This document shows positions 53,022-61,180 of a stretch of 64,000 nt of DNA, piece after piece. Position numbers and translations under genes: made by a program. The stretch spans positions 1 through 64,000 of the forward strand of contig NZ_PNMA01000020.1 in the NCBI RefSeq assembly GCF_013823385.1, written 5' to 3'. This DNA comes from Hyphomonas sp. GTDB lineage: Bacteria > Pseudomonadota > Alphaproteobacteria > Caulobacterales > Hyphomonadaceae. How positions within the stretch are numbered: the stretch's first letter is position 1; the number at the start of each line of letters is the position of its first letter. Under the pieces are notes generated by a model. That model worked only from the letters and a program-made list of their open reading frames with translations. It did not search any database and had not been told where the DNA came from.

Positions 53022-54090
53022 GCGCCCGCAGCGCCGGGCCGCGCCGCGAAATGCGCACCGCCATGCGATTGCCCTTCCGCCCGATCTGGGCTTCGGCGGC
53101 CACCTCGCCATCCAGTCCGCCGGAGAGCAGCTCCACCGGCTGGTCGGCGGGCACGCCCAGAAGCAGCGTTGCGCCGGGGCGCAGGCTGGTCAGTTTCGAC
53201 AGCGGCATTTCCACCCGCGCCACCCGCGCCGTCATCAGCACGGTCAGCGACCGCGCGCTGCGGTCTGCCTTGGGCGCAGCCTCTTCGCCCACTGCCGTGT
53301 CCGGCAGCAGCGATTGGGTTACCAGCAGGCGCGCCGGCCAGTCTGCCCCGCCGGCGCGAACCGACAGCGTGATCTCGTAAGCCGCCCCCGGCGCCGCGAT
53401 GGAGGCGGCAAACAGCGGATCGGTTTCAATGCCGGAAAAATTCATCCCGGCACCGATTACCGGGGCCAGCGGGCGGGCAAGCCCCTCCAGCAGCGCCAGA
53501 TCAATCGGGCTGAGTTCTCTGGGCTGGGAATTGGGCACCGGGCCGCCACAGGCGGTCTCGATCATGATCTGGGCAAGCCCTGCCCCGATCACCAGCATCG
53601 CCGCCACGTCGCCTTCGGCGCCCGCGCAGCAGACAATCGCCTGTCCCGGCTCTTCCCGCGCTGAAACGCCTTGCGCCAGGCTCACCGGCGAAATGCGCTG
53701 CACGGTAAAGGCCGCCGCAATCCCGCAATGCTCCCGCATGGCGCGCGACAGGCGGGCCGAAATCCGGCGGGCCGCCTCTTCCCGTCCGGCCCCGGAAGGG
53801 GCCGCGTCAGGTGGCGCGAATTCAGCCACAGGTTTCGGCTGGGGCGCAGGCGGGGCTTCTTCAGGCAGATCCTCCATGTCCGAAAGATCGGGACGCAGCA
53901 GCATCTCGATCTCGGCCGGGGTCAGCACGCCGCGCGAGGTCGGCAGCGGGCGGCCGGGCGCACCTGGTTCGCGCATGGGCGGGGTATCCGTCATGATGCG
54001 GCGCCGGAGCCTGGGTGAAACATCCCATCCATCCTCCGCCAGATCGGGCGGGGATGCACTCTTCATGGAAGAGGCGGAAGACATACTCAT
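52999..54090 (-). CDS. fliM: flagellar motor switch protein FliM
   Basis: A 363-residue protein of the flagellar C-ring that binds CheY-P. The N-terminal segment has VLTPAEIEMLLRPDLSD, corresponding to the FliM start motif, after an acidic and Pro-rich stretch. The middle domain covers about 110-260, and the C-terminal SpoA/FliN-like domain (about 275-350, LTVLMTARVARVEMPLSKLT then GNRMAVRIS) is clear. I start at 54090. ATGs at 54066 and 53994 are possible. A CtrA-type box lies 25 bases upstream. No other C-ring gene lies next to it. The call is good on architecture. Confidence 0.8.
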   Translation of the reverse strand: MSMSSASSMKSASPPDLAEDGWDVSPRLRRRIMTDTPPMREPGAPGRPLPTSRGVLTPAEIEMLLRPDLSDMEDLPEEAPPAPQPKPVAEFAPPDAAPSGAGREEAARRISARLSRAMREHCGIAAAFTVQRISPVSLAQGVSAREEPGQAIVCCAGAEGDVAAMLVIGAGLAQIMIETACGGPVPNSQPRELSPIDLALLEGLARPLAPVIGAGMNFSGIETDPLFAASIAAPGAAYEITLSVRAGGADWPARLLVTQSLLPDTAVGEEAAPKADRSARSLTVLMTARVARVEMPLSKLTSLRPGATLLLGVPADQPVELLSGGLDGEVAAEAQIGRKGNRMAVRISRRGPALRALNPAFAG

Positions 54091-54114
54091 GCCGCCTAAG
54101 TCGCCCGGAAAGGG

Positions 54115-54129
54115 TTAATGGCGCGTTAG
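54115..54129. promoter_or_regulatory. CtrA-type box upstream of fliM
   Basis: TTAA (54115-54118), seven bases, then TTAG (54126-54129). On the minus strand this reads CTAA-N7-TTAAC, one mismatch from the CtrA consensus. Its centre is about 32 bases before the ATG at 54090, which fits a -35 overlap if the message starts at or near the ATG. Confidence 0.6.
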
Positions 54130-54309
54130 TAAATTGGTCCCTGCGGAAATTATTAACAGCACCCGCCTGGGGGATTCACTCAAGTCTCTGGAATTTTACC
54201 TTCTGGTCAGGCCTCGGTAAGGCGTGATTCGCATCTCCGCGTCATGATGGTTGTGCGGCCAAAGAAGCTCGTACAACATCCGCCAAAGGCGTCGGGAAAG
54301 ATGACTGGA

Positions 54310-54346
54310 AAAAAGGCGGCACTCCGATCTGGAGAGCCGCCTTTTT
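54310..54346. terminator. bidirectional terminator downstream of dksA
   Basis: AAAAAGGCGGC (54310-54320) pairs perfectly with GCCGCCTTTTT (54336-54346). The loop bases also pair (CTCC...GGAG). It is 33 bases past the dksA stop on the minus strand. It can also end plus-strand RNA, so a small RNA between fliM and this point is possible. Confidence 0.9.
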
Positions 54347-54378
54347 ACTGTCTGCAGAAGTTTGAAAAAGCCGGAAGG

Positions 54379-54795
54379 CTAGTCGTCCCGCAGGGTGCGT
54401 TCCTTGCGCTCGTGACGCTCCTGCGCTTCCAGGCTGAGCGTGGCGGTTGGACGGGCTTCCAGGCGCCGCAGGCCGATGGGCTCACCGGTTGCTTCGCAAT
54501 AGCCGTAGCTGCCATCTTCGATCCGGCGCAGCGCCGCGTCGATCTTGGAGATCAGCTTGCGCTGGCGATCACGGGTGCGCAGCTCAAGCGCCTTGTCGCT
54601 CTCGGCGGAGGCACGGTCCACAATGTCGGGAAGAGAGCCCGACTCATCCTGAAGATTGTGAATGGTCTGCTTGGCGCCGTCGAGAATGTCGGCCTTCCAG
54701 GCTTCCAGCATGCGCCTGAAATAGGCCAGCTGCCGTTCATTCATGAACTCTTCGTCTTCCGAGGGGCGATAATCGTCTGAGAGATCGATACTCAC
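54379..54795 (-). CDS. dksA: RNA polymerase-binding protein DksA
   Basis: A 138-residue transcription factor that works with ppGpp at the RNA polymerase secondary channel. The start is GTG at 54795 with AAGGAG six bases before it. The coiled coil runs from about 20-85, with the tip ESGSLPDIVDRASAESD, including the DxxDxA-type acidic tip residues. The zinc-finger part reads YGYCEATGEPIGLRRLEARP and has only one Cys, so no zinc site remains, as is usual in alphaproteobacterial DksA. It is preceded by a divergent unknown gene. Confidence 0.93.
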   Translation of the reverse strand: MSIDLSDDYRPSEDEEFMNERQLAYFRRMLEAWKADILDGAKQTIHNLQDESGSLPDIVDRASAESDKALELRTRDRQRKLISKIDAALRRIEDGSYGYCEATGEPIGLRRLEARPTATLSLEAQERHERKERTLRDD

Positions 54796-55053
54796 GGCAG
54801 ACTCCTTCACTCGTTTGTGTGCCATATAGAGCGGACCTCGATTCTCCGCAATGTCCGAGACTGCGGGGGTAAATCCTGTAATTTCAGACAATTACGACAA
54901 AAACATGCCGAAACACTGTCAGTAAACGCTTCAATGCCCCACAACGGACGTTCTGCACAGTGCAAGTTGCAGACCACCCCTTGATCTTTCTCCCCCCGGC
55001 ACGCTCTATGGGCAACCGCCCTTACAGTCTGCCCAAACGGTAAAATCGTCGGA

Positions 55054-56391
55054 ATGGCCCGCCAACGGAAAGTACAAACCCGCAAAGCGGGCTGGATGCT
55101 GGCGGTGATGTTCAATTCCCTGCTGATCCTTCTGCCTGTGATCGGCGCGCGCGCAATCTCCAACGCTTACGATCAGGATCTGACCTCCCGCGAAGGCGCT
55201 GCCGAAGCGCTCCAGCATGCCAATGTGCGGCTGCTGGAGGAGTTGACGACTTTCGGCCCGCGCGACGAGGACAGCAAACTCCCCTACTGGCAGGACCGGA
55301 TCATTGCCGAGCTGGACGCGCGCAACATGTCCGCCGTGCGGGGCTATCTGCTCGCCGCGCCCCAGATGCTGGGCCGCGATCTGGGCGAACAGATCCGTGT
55401 GCGGGCCGAAGCGGAAGTCACCGGTACGCCGGACGAGCGCCTGATCCGTGCCGCCCTCCAGAAGCTGCCTGAAAACGTTGCGCTGCGGATCATGGAAACC
55501 GAGCGGTACAATCCCCCCGCCGCTCAAGCGCCTGCTGCCCGCGCCGAACAGGCGCCCGGCGCCGAGCCGGAACAAGCGGCAGCCGAGCCCGCCGCAGACT
55601 CTGACGAAGCTGCCCCGCAGGAACCAGACGCCCCCGCCAGCGCCGAAGCCCCCATCGTGCTGCAGGCCAATGTCCGCAGCGAAGACGACCGCCGTTTCCA
55701 GATCCTCGGCAGCTATGCCGACCTTGCCGTCATGTCGCAGCGCTGGATCGAGGGAGATCGCTCCGACGAACTTGTCGTCAAGCTGACCGGCCTTGGCCTC
55801 GTCCAGCAGGAGTACAGTGACGGCCTGTCGGACGCCGCCGCGCTTTCCGTCTCGATCCTGAAATCGGCTCGCCGCTCACAGCGCCTGACGCCAAGCTTTT
55901 CCGACTATCTCGGCGAACAGGTCGAGGCCGCCCTCCCCGACACCGTGCTGGAGCCTGCCCTGCAGGAGGCGTTCAGGGAGCTTGCCACCACCGAAGTCCG
56001 CGCCGAGCGCGTCCGCGCCGCCTATTCCGGGTCGATCAACCAGGCAGGCCTGGCCCCGCTGGAGGCCGACCTTGACCAGATTCAGCGCCTGGCCGCCCAG
56101 ACCAGCCCCAGCGGCGCACTGACGGTTCTGGCGGTGATTGAAGATGGCACCGACCTCCAGCGCGCCCGCCTGCTGGCAGAGGCGGGCGGGGAGCGCCTGA
56201 TCGTTCTGGTACGCGAGCGCGGCCGCGAAGGGCTCAAGATTGCTGACGCCGGCATCAGCTGGAACCGTAATACCGTGCTGGAAATCATGAGCCTGACGGC
56301 CGCCGGCATGCTGCTCTTCTGGGTGATGCTCTCAACCGTCCGGCTCTACATCAAGCTGCCCAAGCCAAGGGCCGAGCCGCAGGGCGCTTGA
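55054..56391 (+). CDS. unknown membrane protein with two TMs and a long periplasmic part
   Basis: A 445-residue protein. TM1 is near residues 12-33 (AGWMLAVMFNSLLILLPVIG) and TM2 near 405-428 (LEIMSLTAAGMLLFWVMLST), so about 370 residues should be periplasmic. That part is helical, with a disordered Pro/Ala/Glu-rich linker near 150-205 (for example APAARAEQAPGAEPEQ). No family was recognised. The long loop between two TMs suggests a scaffold or sensor of the envelope. It is divergent from dksA, and marC converges on it about 10 bases after the stop. Confidence 0.65.
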   Translation: MARQRKVQTRKAGWMLAVMFNSLLILLPVIGARAISNAYDQDLTSREGAAEALQHANVRLLEELTTFGPRDEDSKLPYWQDRIIAELDARNMSAVRGYLLAAPQMLGRDLGEQIRVRAEAEVTGTPDERLIRAALQKLPENVALRIMETERYNPPAAQAPAARAEQAPGAEPEQAAAEPAADSDEAAPQEPDAPASAEAPIVLQANVRSEDDRRFQILGSYADLAVMSQRWIEGDRSDELVVKLTGLGLVQQEYSDGLSDAAALSVSILKSARRSQRLTPSFSDYLGEQVEAALPDTVLEPALQEAFRELATTEVRAERVRAAYSGSINQAGLAPLEADLDQIQRLAAQTSPSGALTVLAVIEDGTDLQRARLLAEAGGERLIVLVRERGREGLKIADAGISWNRNTVLEIMSLTAAGMLLFWVMLSTVRLYIKLPKPRAEPQGA

Positions 56392-56400
56392 AGCAAAAAC

Positions 56401-57051
56401 TCAGGCGATGCCGAAGGCGCCACGTATGCCATCGATGATCAGCTGCGCCGACAGCGCGGCCAGGATAACCCCCAGGATTCGCGTCAGCGCGCCGGCAACG
56501 CTCGCCCCCATGATACGCACGATCGGCCCAGCCAGCAGGAAGATCACCAGCGTAATCAGCAGGTTGAGGCCAATGGCGGCCAGAACAACGCTCTGATGCA
56601 TGAAGGTCGGCGCCTCCGACATGTAGAACATGGCTGTGGCAATCGATCCCGGCCCGGCAATCATCGGAATGCCCATCGGGAAAACAGAAACATCTTCCGG
56701 CTCCGGATCATCGCGGTGGCCTTCCAGCACTTCCTCGGCCCGGTGCTCGCGCCGCTCTGTGCGCTTTTCAAACACCATGTCGAGCGCGATCAGGAACAGG
56801 AGCACGCCGCCCGCCGCCCGGAAGGCGTCGATCGAGATGTGCATGGCATCCAGCAGCCAGGCGCCGCCAAAGGCGAACAGCAGCATGATGATCGTCGCCA
56901 CCAGCACGGACTTGTACGCCATCTTGCGGCGATAGGCCGGGGACCCCTTTGCCGTCAGCGTCGCAAAGATCGGCGCCACCCCCGGTGCGTCTATGAGCAC
57001 GAAGAAGGTGACGAAGGCGGCAGTGAAGAGGGAAATCAGTTCGGGCGACAT
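56401..57051 (-). CDS. MarC family inner-membrane protein
   Basis: A 216-residue integral membrane protein of the MarC/UPF0056 family, with six transmembrane helices. The N-terminus ELISLFTAAFVTFFVLIDAP begins TM1, and IPMIAGPGSIATAMFYM (near 125-142) is the most conserved segment. The function of the family is unknown. It was once linked to multidrug resistance, but this is doubtful. It is nine bases after the stop of the flbT-linked unknown gene, so it may be last in an operon with flbT. Confidence 0.9.
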   Translation of the reverse strand: MSPELISLFTAAFVTFFVLIDAPGVAPIFATLTAKGSPAYRRKMAYKSVLVATIIMLLFAFGGAWLLDAMHISIDAFRAAGGVLLFLIALDMVFEKRTERREHRAEEVLEGHRDDPEPEDVSVFPMGIPMIAGPGSIATAMFYMSEAPTFMHQSVVLAAIGLNLLITLVIFLLAGPIVRIMGASVAGALTRILGVILAALSAQLIIDGIRGAFGIA

Positions 57052-57060
57052 GGCGCGGCG

Positions 57061-57375
57061 CTAGGCCTTGCGTGCCGCCGCGTCAAGGATCTCGCGCACA
57101 GCCGGGGCCACCTGCACGTCGCCCGGCATGGTTTTCAACCGTGAGAGGTCCGCCGTGCCCGAGGCGAGTGCCAGCAGCATCCTGTGGCCGCGCAGGCGTT
57201 GCAGCAGGCCTTCTTCGCCGCGCGGGCTGTCAGCGCGGGCAATCCGCCCACCGCCAAGATCAACCGCCAGACCGGCGCCGGCGCCCGCTTCCAGCTTGCC
57301 GATGGCCTCTTCCAGGCCCGTGATGACTTCCGCGCGCAGCGCGCGCGCCGGTATCTGGTTGCCATCCGCCATCAT
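57061..57375 (-). CDS. unknown protein downstream of flbT
   Basis: A 104-residue soluble protein, with two in-frame ATGs at 57375 and 57372 that overlap the flbT stop (ATGATG/TGA). It begins MADGNQIPARALRAEVITGL. The middle contains a [19 protein letters not shown] segment, and the rest is helical. In other alphaproteobacteria flaF is next to flbT, but this is not FlaF by its sequence. The overlap with flbT and 9-base gap to marC make it a likely operon member. A small flagellar chaperone is a guess. Confidence 0.6.
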   Translation of the reverse strand: MMADGNQIPARALRAEVITGLEEAIGKLEAGAGAGLAVDLGGGRIARADSPRGEEGLLQRLRGHRMLLALASGTADLSRLKTMPGDVQVAPAVREILDAAARKA

Positions 57376-57752
57376 ACGGCCTCCGTGCCCAGGGCCGGCA
57401 TCAGCTTCCGGCAGCGGCTGAGCGCCTTGTAGAGATCGCCGGCAACCACATCCGCCGAGATCTGCAGCACGTCATCGCGCGCGTCCGGCATATCGGCAAT
57501 CAGCCCGGCCAGCGCTTCAGCGGTCTGTGTGTAAAGGGGCCCGTCGACTTCGCCGAGCAGATACATCTGCATCACGGCAAAATACGCGCGTTCTGCCGGC
57601 GTCGAAACCGCAGACGGAGCCAGAATGTCCTTCTCGCGCAGGATGCGCGCATGGGTTTCGAGCAGCAGCACGCCGCGCCGGTCGCCATTGCGGACGACAG
57701 CGCCGTTCACAACGAAGGTTTCGCCTGGCTTGAGAGAGAGTTTGAGCGGCAT
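57372..57752 (-). CDS. flbT: flagellar biosynthesis repressor FlbT
   Basis: A 126-residue regulator that in Caulobacter represses flagellin translation by binding the flagellin mRNA leader until the hook is finished. MPLKLSLKPGETFVVNGAVV and RILREKDILAPSAVSTPAER are typical landmarks. GGAG lies four bases before the ATG. A perfect 19-bp palindrome is 26-44 bases upstream. Flagellin genes and flaF are not in this window. It heads a string with the unknown gene and marC. Confidence 0.92.
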   Translation of the reverse strand: MPLKLSLKPGETFVVNGAVVRNGDRRGVLLLETHARILREKDILAPSAVSTPAERAYFAVMQMYLLGEVDGPLYTQTAEALAGLIADMPDARDDVLQISADVVAGDLYKALSRCRKLMPALGTEAV

Positions 57753-58121
57753 ACGTCTCCGGCCCCCATGGTTCGGATTGTGTGAAATTCACACAAAGGC
57801 GTTAACGCTTGCTTTCCAAATGTTTACGGGAGGTTGGGAAGCCATGCGCCCGACAGCCGGGGGCAGTTGGATCATAAGGTCTGGAACCAGTTTCTTCGGG
57901 CCAACCGGACCGGCCAGCCTGCCTGAAACCGGTGCGACGCTTAGCGTGAAGCTTGAGCCTCTGTGGCGGCGCGCATGGCATATTCTCTTTACCACATGTT
58001 TGCCCTTCCCTTAAGGAAATTCGATTCTGCACTGCAGCAGTTTCCTTCAGGTCAGCGCTTGCCCGCGCCCCACGCGGCCTTATTGTGCAAAGTCAGCAAA
58101 CAGAATGAAGGGACGAGGCGT
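57753..58121. other. intergenic region between flbT and moxR
   Basis: About 369 bases, a divergent promoter zone. It holds the 19-bp palindrome (57778-57796), a GCGTTAACGC palindrome (57799-57808), and a GATTC site (58021). No gene with a ribosome site was seen in the open frames. Confidence 0.55.
57778..57796. promoter_or_regulatory. 19-bp perfect palindrome upstream of flbT
   Basis: TTGTGTGAAATTCACACAA has nine-base arms around a central A. It lies 26-44 bases before the flbT ATG on the minus strand. The shape resembles a dimeric repressor or CRP/FNR-like site. The protein that binds it is unknown. Confidence 0.7.
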
Positions 58122-59003
58122 ATGCGCTTTGAGGGCACCAAGGATTATGTCGCAACAGATGACCTGCGCGTGGCCGTCAACGCCGCCATTGCCCTGGAAC
58201 GCCCCCTTCTGATCAAGGGCGAGCCGGGCACCGGCAAGACCGTCCTCGCCATCGAGGTCGCCAAGGCCCTCGGCTCGGACCTGATCGAATGGCACATCAA
58301 GTCCACCACCAAGGCCAATCAGGGCCTTTACGAATATGACGCGGTCTCCCGCCTGCGCGATGGCCAGATGGGCGAAGAGCGCGCCAAGGACGTCAAGAAC
58401 TACATCAAGAAGGGCAAGCTCTGGGAGGCGTTCACCGCTGCCAAGCGCCCTGTCCTGCTGATCGACGAGATCGACAAGGCCGACATCGAATTTCCCAACG
58501 ACCTCCTGCAGGAGCTCGATCGGATGGAATTCTTCGTCTACGAAACCGGCGAGACGGTCAAAGCCGTCCAGCGTCCGATCGTCATCATCACCTCGAACAA
58601 TGAGAAAGAGCTGCCGGACGCCTTCCTGCGCCGCTGCTTCTTCCACTTCATCAAATTCCCGGACGAAGCGACGATGCGCTCGATCATCGATGTCCACTAT
58701 CCGGGCATCAAGAAAAAGCTCGTCGCCGACGCCCTGGCCACCTTCTACGCGATGCGCGAACTGCCCGGCGTGAAGAAAAAACCCTCCACGTCCGAGCTGC
58801 TCGACTGGCTGAAACTCCTCATGAATGAGGATATCGATCTGGAAACCCTGCGCGAGAAAGACCCCGAGCGCCTCACGCCCCCGCTGCATGGCGCGCTCCT
58901 GAAAAACGAGCAGGACGTGGCCCTCTTCGAACGCCTCGCCTTCCTCTCCCGCCGCAGCGACGGCGGCAACACCGGCGGCGGCCGCCGCGGCCCTGCGGGC
59001 TGA
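58122..59003 (+). CDS. MoxR-type AAA+ ATPase (CoxD-like)
   Basis: A 293-residue ATPase, with the start at ATG 58122 (MRFEGTKDYVATDDLRVAVN). Walker A is KGEPGTGKTVLA (near 32-43), Walker B is LLIDEIDKAD, and the sensor-1 stretch is PIVIITSNNEKELPDAF. This and the C-terminal lid place it in the MoxR family that works with VWA-domain partners on metal-cofactor or complex assembly. The matching CoxE-like VWA gene is at 61.2 kb, three genes away. A strong terminator follows. Confidence 0.93.
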   Translation: MRFEGTKDYVATDDLRVAVNAAIALERPLLIKGEPGTGKTVLAIEVAKALGSDLIEWHIKSTTKANQGLYEYDAVSRLRDGQMGEERAKDVKNYIKKGKLWEAFTAAKRPVLLIDEIDKADIEFPNDLLQELDRMEFFVYETGETVKAVQRPIVIITSNNEKELPDAFLRRCFFHFIKFPDEATMRSIIDVHYPGIKKKLVADALATFYAMRELPGVKKKPSTSELLDWLKLLMNEDIDLETLREKDPERLTPPLHGALLKNEQDVALFERLAFLSRRSDGGNTGGGRRGPAG

Positions 59004-59026
59004 GCAACCTCTAAATCAAACCCATG

Positions 59027-59053
59027 AAAGCCGGGGCCACGCCCCGGCTTTTT
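59027..59053 (+). terminator. intrinsic terminator after moxR
   Basis: AAAGCCGGGGC (59027-59037) pairs with GCCCCGGCTTT (59041-59051) around CAC, followed by more T. It ends the moxR transcript 24 bases after the stop. Confidence 0.9.
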
Positions 59054-59115
59054 GATTTTACGGATCAATTACGCCCCCGGCGCGTTGCTTCCGCTCAGGC
59101 AGAAGGAGGCACCCC

Positions 59116-59442
59116 ATGTTCGTTGCCGTCTATTGGTGGCGTGTCCATCCGGGCAAGGAAGACCAGTTCCGCAAGGCCTGGGTGCGCGGCACGGAGCTTA
59201 TCCGCGAGAAATACGGCAGCTATGGCTCCCGCCTGCATCAGGAACGCGATGGCCGCTTTGTCGGCTATGCCGAATGGCCGGACGAAGCCACCTGGCAGCG
59301 CGCCTATGACCAGAAGATGGTCTATGACGATCCCGAAACCCGCGCCGCCTTCTCGGACGCCGTCTGCGAAACGCCGCCCGGCAATGATCCGGTCTTCACC
59401 ATGGAAGTCACCGACGACCTCCTCACCCGCGCGAAAGACTGA
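59116..59442 (+). CDS. antibiotic biosynthesis monooxygenase-fold protein
   Basis: A 108-residue protein of the ferredoxin-like dimeric alpha-beta barrel. The strand-helix pattern begins FVAVYWWRVHPGKEDQFRKA and continues GRFVGYAEWPDEATWQRAY. AGAAGGAG lies before the ATG. Members act as small monooxygenases or heme-related enzymes, or only bind. No catalytic residue is defined. It is flanked by unrelated genes and was not linked to a pathway. Confidence 0.75.
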   Translation: MFVAVYWWRVHPGKEDQFRKAWVRGTELIREKYGSYGSRLHQERDGRFVGYAEWPDEATWQRAYDQKMVYDDPETRAAFSDAVCETPPGNDPVFTMEVTDDLLTRAKD

Positions 59443-59445
59443 GCC

Positions 59446-60198
59446 TCAGCCCAGCGCGGAGTCATGCGCGTTCGCCGCACGCACATAATTCACGTCTTCC
59501 CGGCTCTTGAGGAAGTCGGCCATCTTGGTCTTGTCGGTGCGCTCGTCCCACCAGGTTTTCCAAGCAATGAAAATCCACGCCAGGTGAAACGCGAGCCCGC
59601 AGCTGATGGCCACCCAGCCGGGGATCGGCCCGATATGCGCCCGCCGGAACAGCTGCTCCCAGGAGGTCACATCCACCGGATGGATCGCGATCTTGGCAAA
59701 ATACGCCGCGCCCAGAATGGCGAAAATCCAGCCATAATTGCGCCGGAGCCTTCGGCCCACACACCGGATCATCGAGATCCGGTATTGCGGCTTTTCATAA
59801 TCGTCCGACAGCGCCGTGCCCCGGTCGAGGCGGATCTTTGTCCCCTCCCCGCGCAGGATCGGCACATAGAACGCAATCTCGATCACCCGCGCCCGGAAGC
59901 GCCAGACATAGAAAAACCGGTAGCGCCGTGCTTCCAGCATCAGGAACACGATGCACAGCATCCCCACCAGTACGATGGGAAAGGGCGAAGCCCGCTCATT
60001 GGCAAACGCCACCGACAGGCCGATCCCGGTCGAAATCACCGCCCAGTTCGTCGTCTGATCAAGCCGCTGGCGCCACACCGTCGAGCGGTAGACTTCCGCG
60101 CGGTAGAGGTGAGACAGCGCCGTCACCTCAGACGGGCCGCACAGGCCCTCGGCGGGCGGCACAACATGATCGGCTTCGGTTTCGTCCATGGTATCCAT
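59446..60198 (-). CDS. DUF2270 membrane protein
   Basis: A 250-residue integral membrane protein with four TMs in two pairs: about residues 50-90, and about 160-175 and 195-215. The N-terminal stretch GPSEVTALSHLYRAEVYRST and WRQRLDQTTNWAVISTG match the DUF2270 pattern that I recall. The function is unknown. A second ATG three codons downstream is possible. It lies between the ABM protein and an unknown lipoprotein on the opposite strand of moxR. Confidence 0.8.
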   Translation of the reverse strand: MDTMDETEADHVVPPAEGLCGPSEVTALSHLYRAEVYRSTVWRQRLDQTTNWAVISTGIGLSVAFANERASPFPIVLVGMLCIVFLMLEARRYRFFYVWRFRARVIEIAFYVPILRGEGTKIRLDRGTALSDDYEKPQYRISMIRCVGRRLRRNYGWIFAILGAAYFAKIAIHPVDVTSWEQLFRRAHIGPIPGWVAISCGLAFHLAWIFIAWKTWWDERTDKTKMADFLKSREDVNYVRAANAHDSALG

Positions 60199-60260
60199 GC
60201 GCAGATGCTATGCCTCAGCTTTGTGACCGGGAAAAGTCTTCAAGGCCCCGCGCGCGGCAA

Positions 60261-61061
60261 TCAGCCCGGACAATATCCCAGCCGCAGAACCGGCCCATAC
60301 CCTTCCAGAACATGCCGCACGAAGGTCGTGTCATCGCTGCCGTCGCCCTGGCGTATCCGGGGCGCGAGCTTGCCCGCCCCGCCGGTAATCCGCGTACGCC
60401 ACAGCTCATAGCGGATGGACTCCGGCGCCGCCGTCAGGCCCCGCGCGCGGTCGAAGGCCACAAGGTTGCAATCCTTCATCATCTGTTCGGCCAGCACATG
60501 GCCGAGCGAGGCCCGCTCGAACGCATCCTGGCTGATGCGCCCGGTGGTGCCCGGCTTGGGGGCGCCCGCAAAGGAAAACATCATGTCGATGAGGCGCAGG
60601 CGCTCCATCGAATTGGGCGCAAGATCAACGGCCGCCGCCATGATTTCGGGCCGGCCCATATTCAGCGGTGCTTCGCTCAGCCGCGCTTTCTGGAAAAACC
60701 CTTCCCAGCCAAACTCGGCGATGGCGGCCCTGGCCTGCTCGCGCGCAAAATCCGGCGCCGGCTGCGGCGCGGGCGTCTTGCCCAGCCGCCTCTGCCAGGC
60801 AGCGGCCAACGCTGCATCCCGGATGCCGCTTGTGGTCTCGGCAAAGGCGGGCTTCAGCCGCGCCTGCTTGTCCCGCGGCAGCAATCCGGCCGCCTGCCAG
60901 GCCGCGTCCAGCATGCAGCTGGCCTCTGCCGGCCCGCTGCAATCGCCCAGCCCGGCCGTGCCTGGCGCAAACATCGGCGCAGGCGGCGGGCCAGACGGCG
61001 CCGCCCTGGCCGCACACGCGCCAACCGCCAGCAAACAGAAGAAAAGAGCCACCCGAAGCAT
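60261..61061 (-). CDS. unknown lipoprotein-like exported protein
   Basis: A 266-residue protein. The ATG at 61061 has GGGAGGAAC directly before it. The signal region (MLRVALFFCLLAVGACAARA) has a lipobox-like AVGAC near residue 16. The mature part is Ala-rich and helical, with several Cys (DCSGPAEASCM, LGYCPG at the end) that could form disulfides. No family was recognised. It is divergent from the VWA gene with 119 bases between starts. Confidence 0.65.
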   Translation of the reverse strand: MLRVALFFCLLAVGACAARAAPSGPPPAPMFAPGTAGLGDCSGPAEASCMLDAAWQAAGLLPRDKQARLKPAFAETTSGIRDAALAAAWQRRLGKTPAPQPAPDFAREQARAAIAEFGWEGFFQKARLSEAPLNMGRPEIMAAAVDLAPNSMERLRLIDMMFSFAGAPKPGTTGRISQDAFERASLGHVLAEQMMKDCNLVAFDRARGLTAAPESIRYELWRTRITGGAGKLAPRIRQGDGSDDTTFVRHVLEGYGPVLRLGYCPG

Positions 61062-61180
61062 GTTCCTCCCTAACCCGGCTGCGATGAACCGCAAATGACC
61101 ACACTTTTCCCAGCGTCAGCTTGGACAGACGCCCCCATGAAGGTTATCTTGATCCTACAAGAAACCGAAAGGTATGGGCC

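Noticed and set aside
54244-54780. Plus-strand frame of 178 codons over dksA
   Set aside because: It is antisense to dksA, which has a strong family match, and it passes through the terminator.
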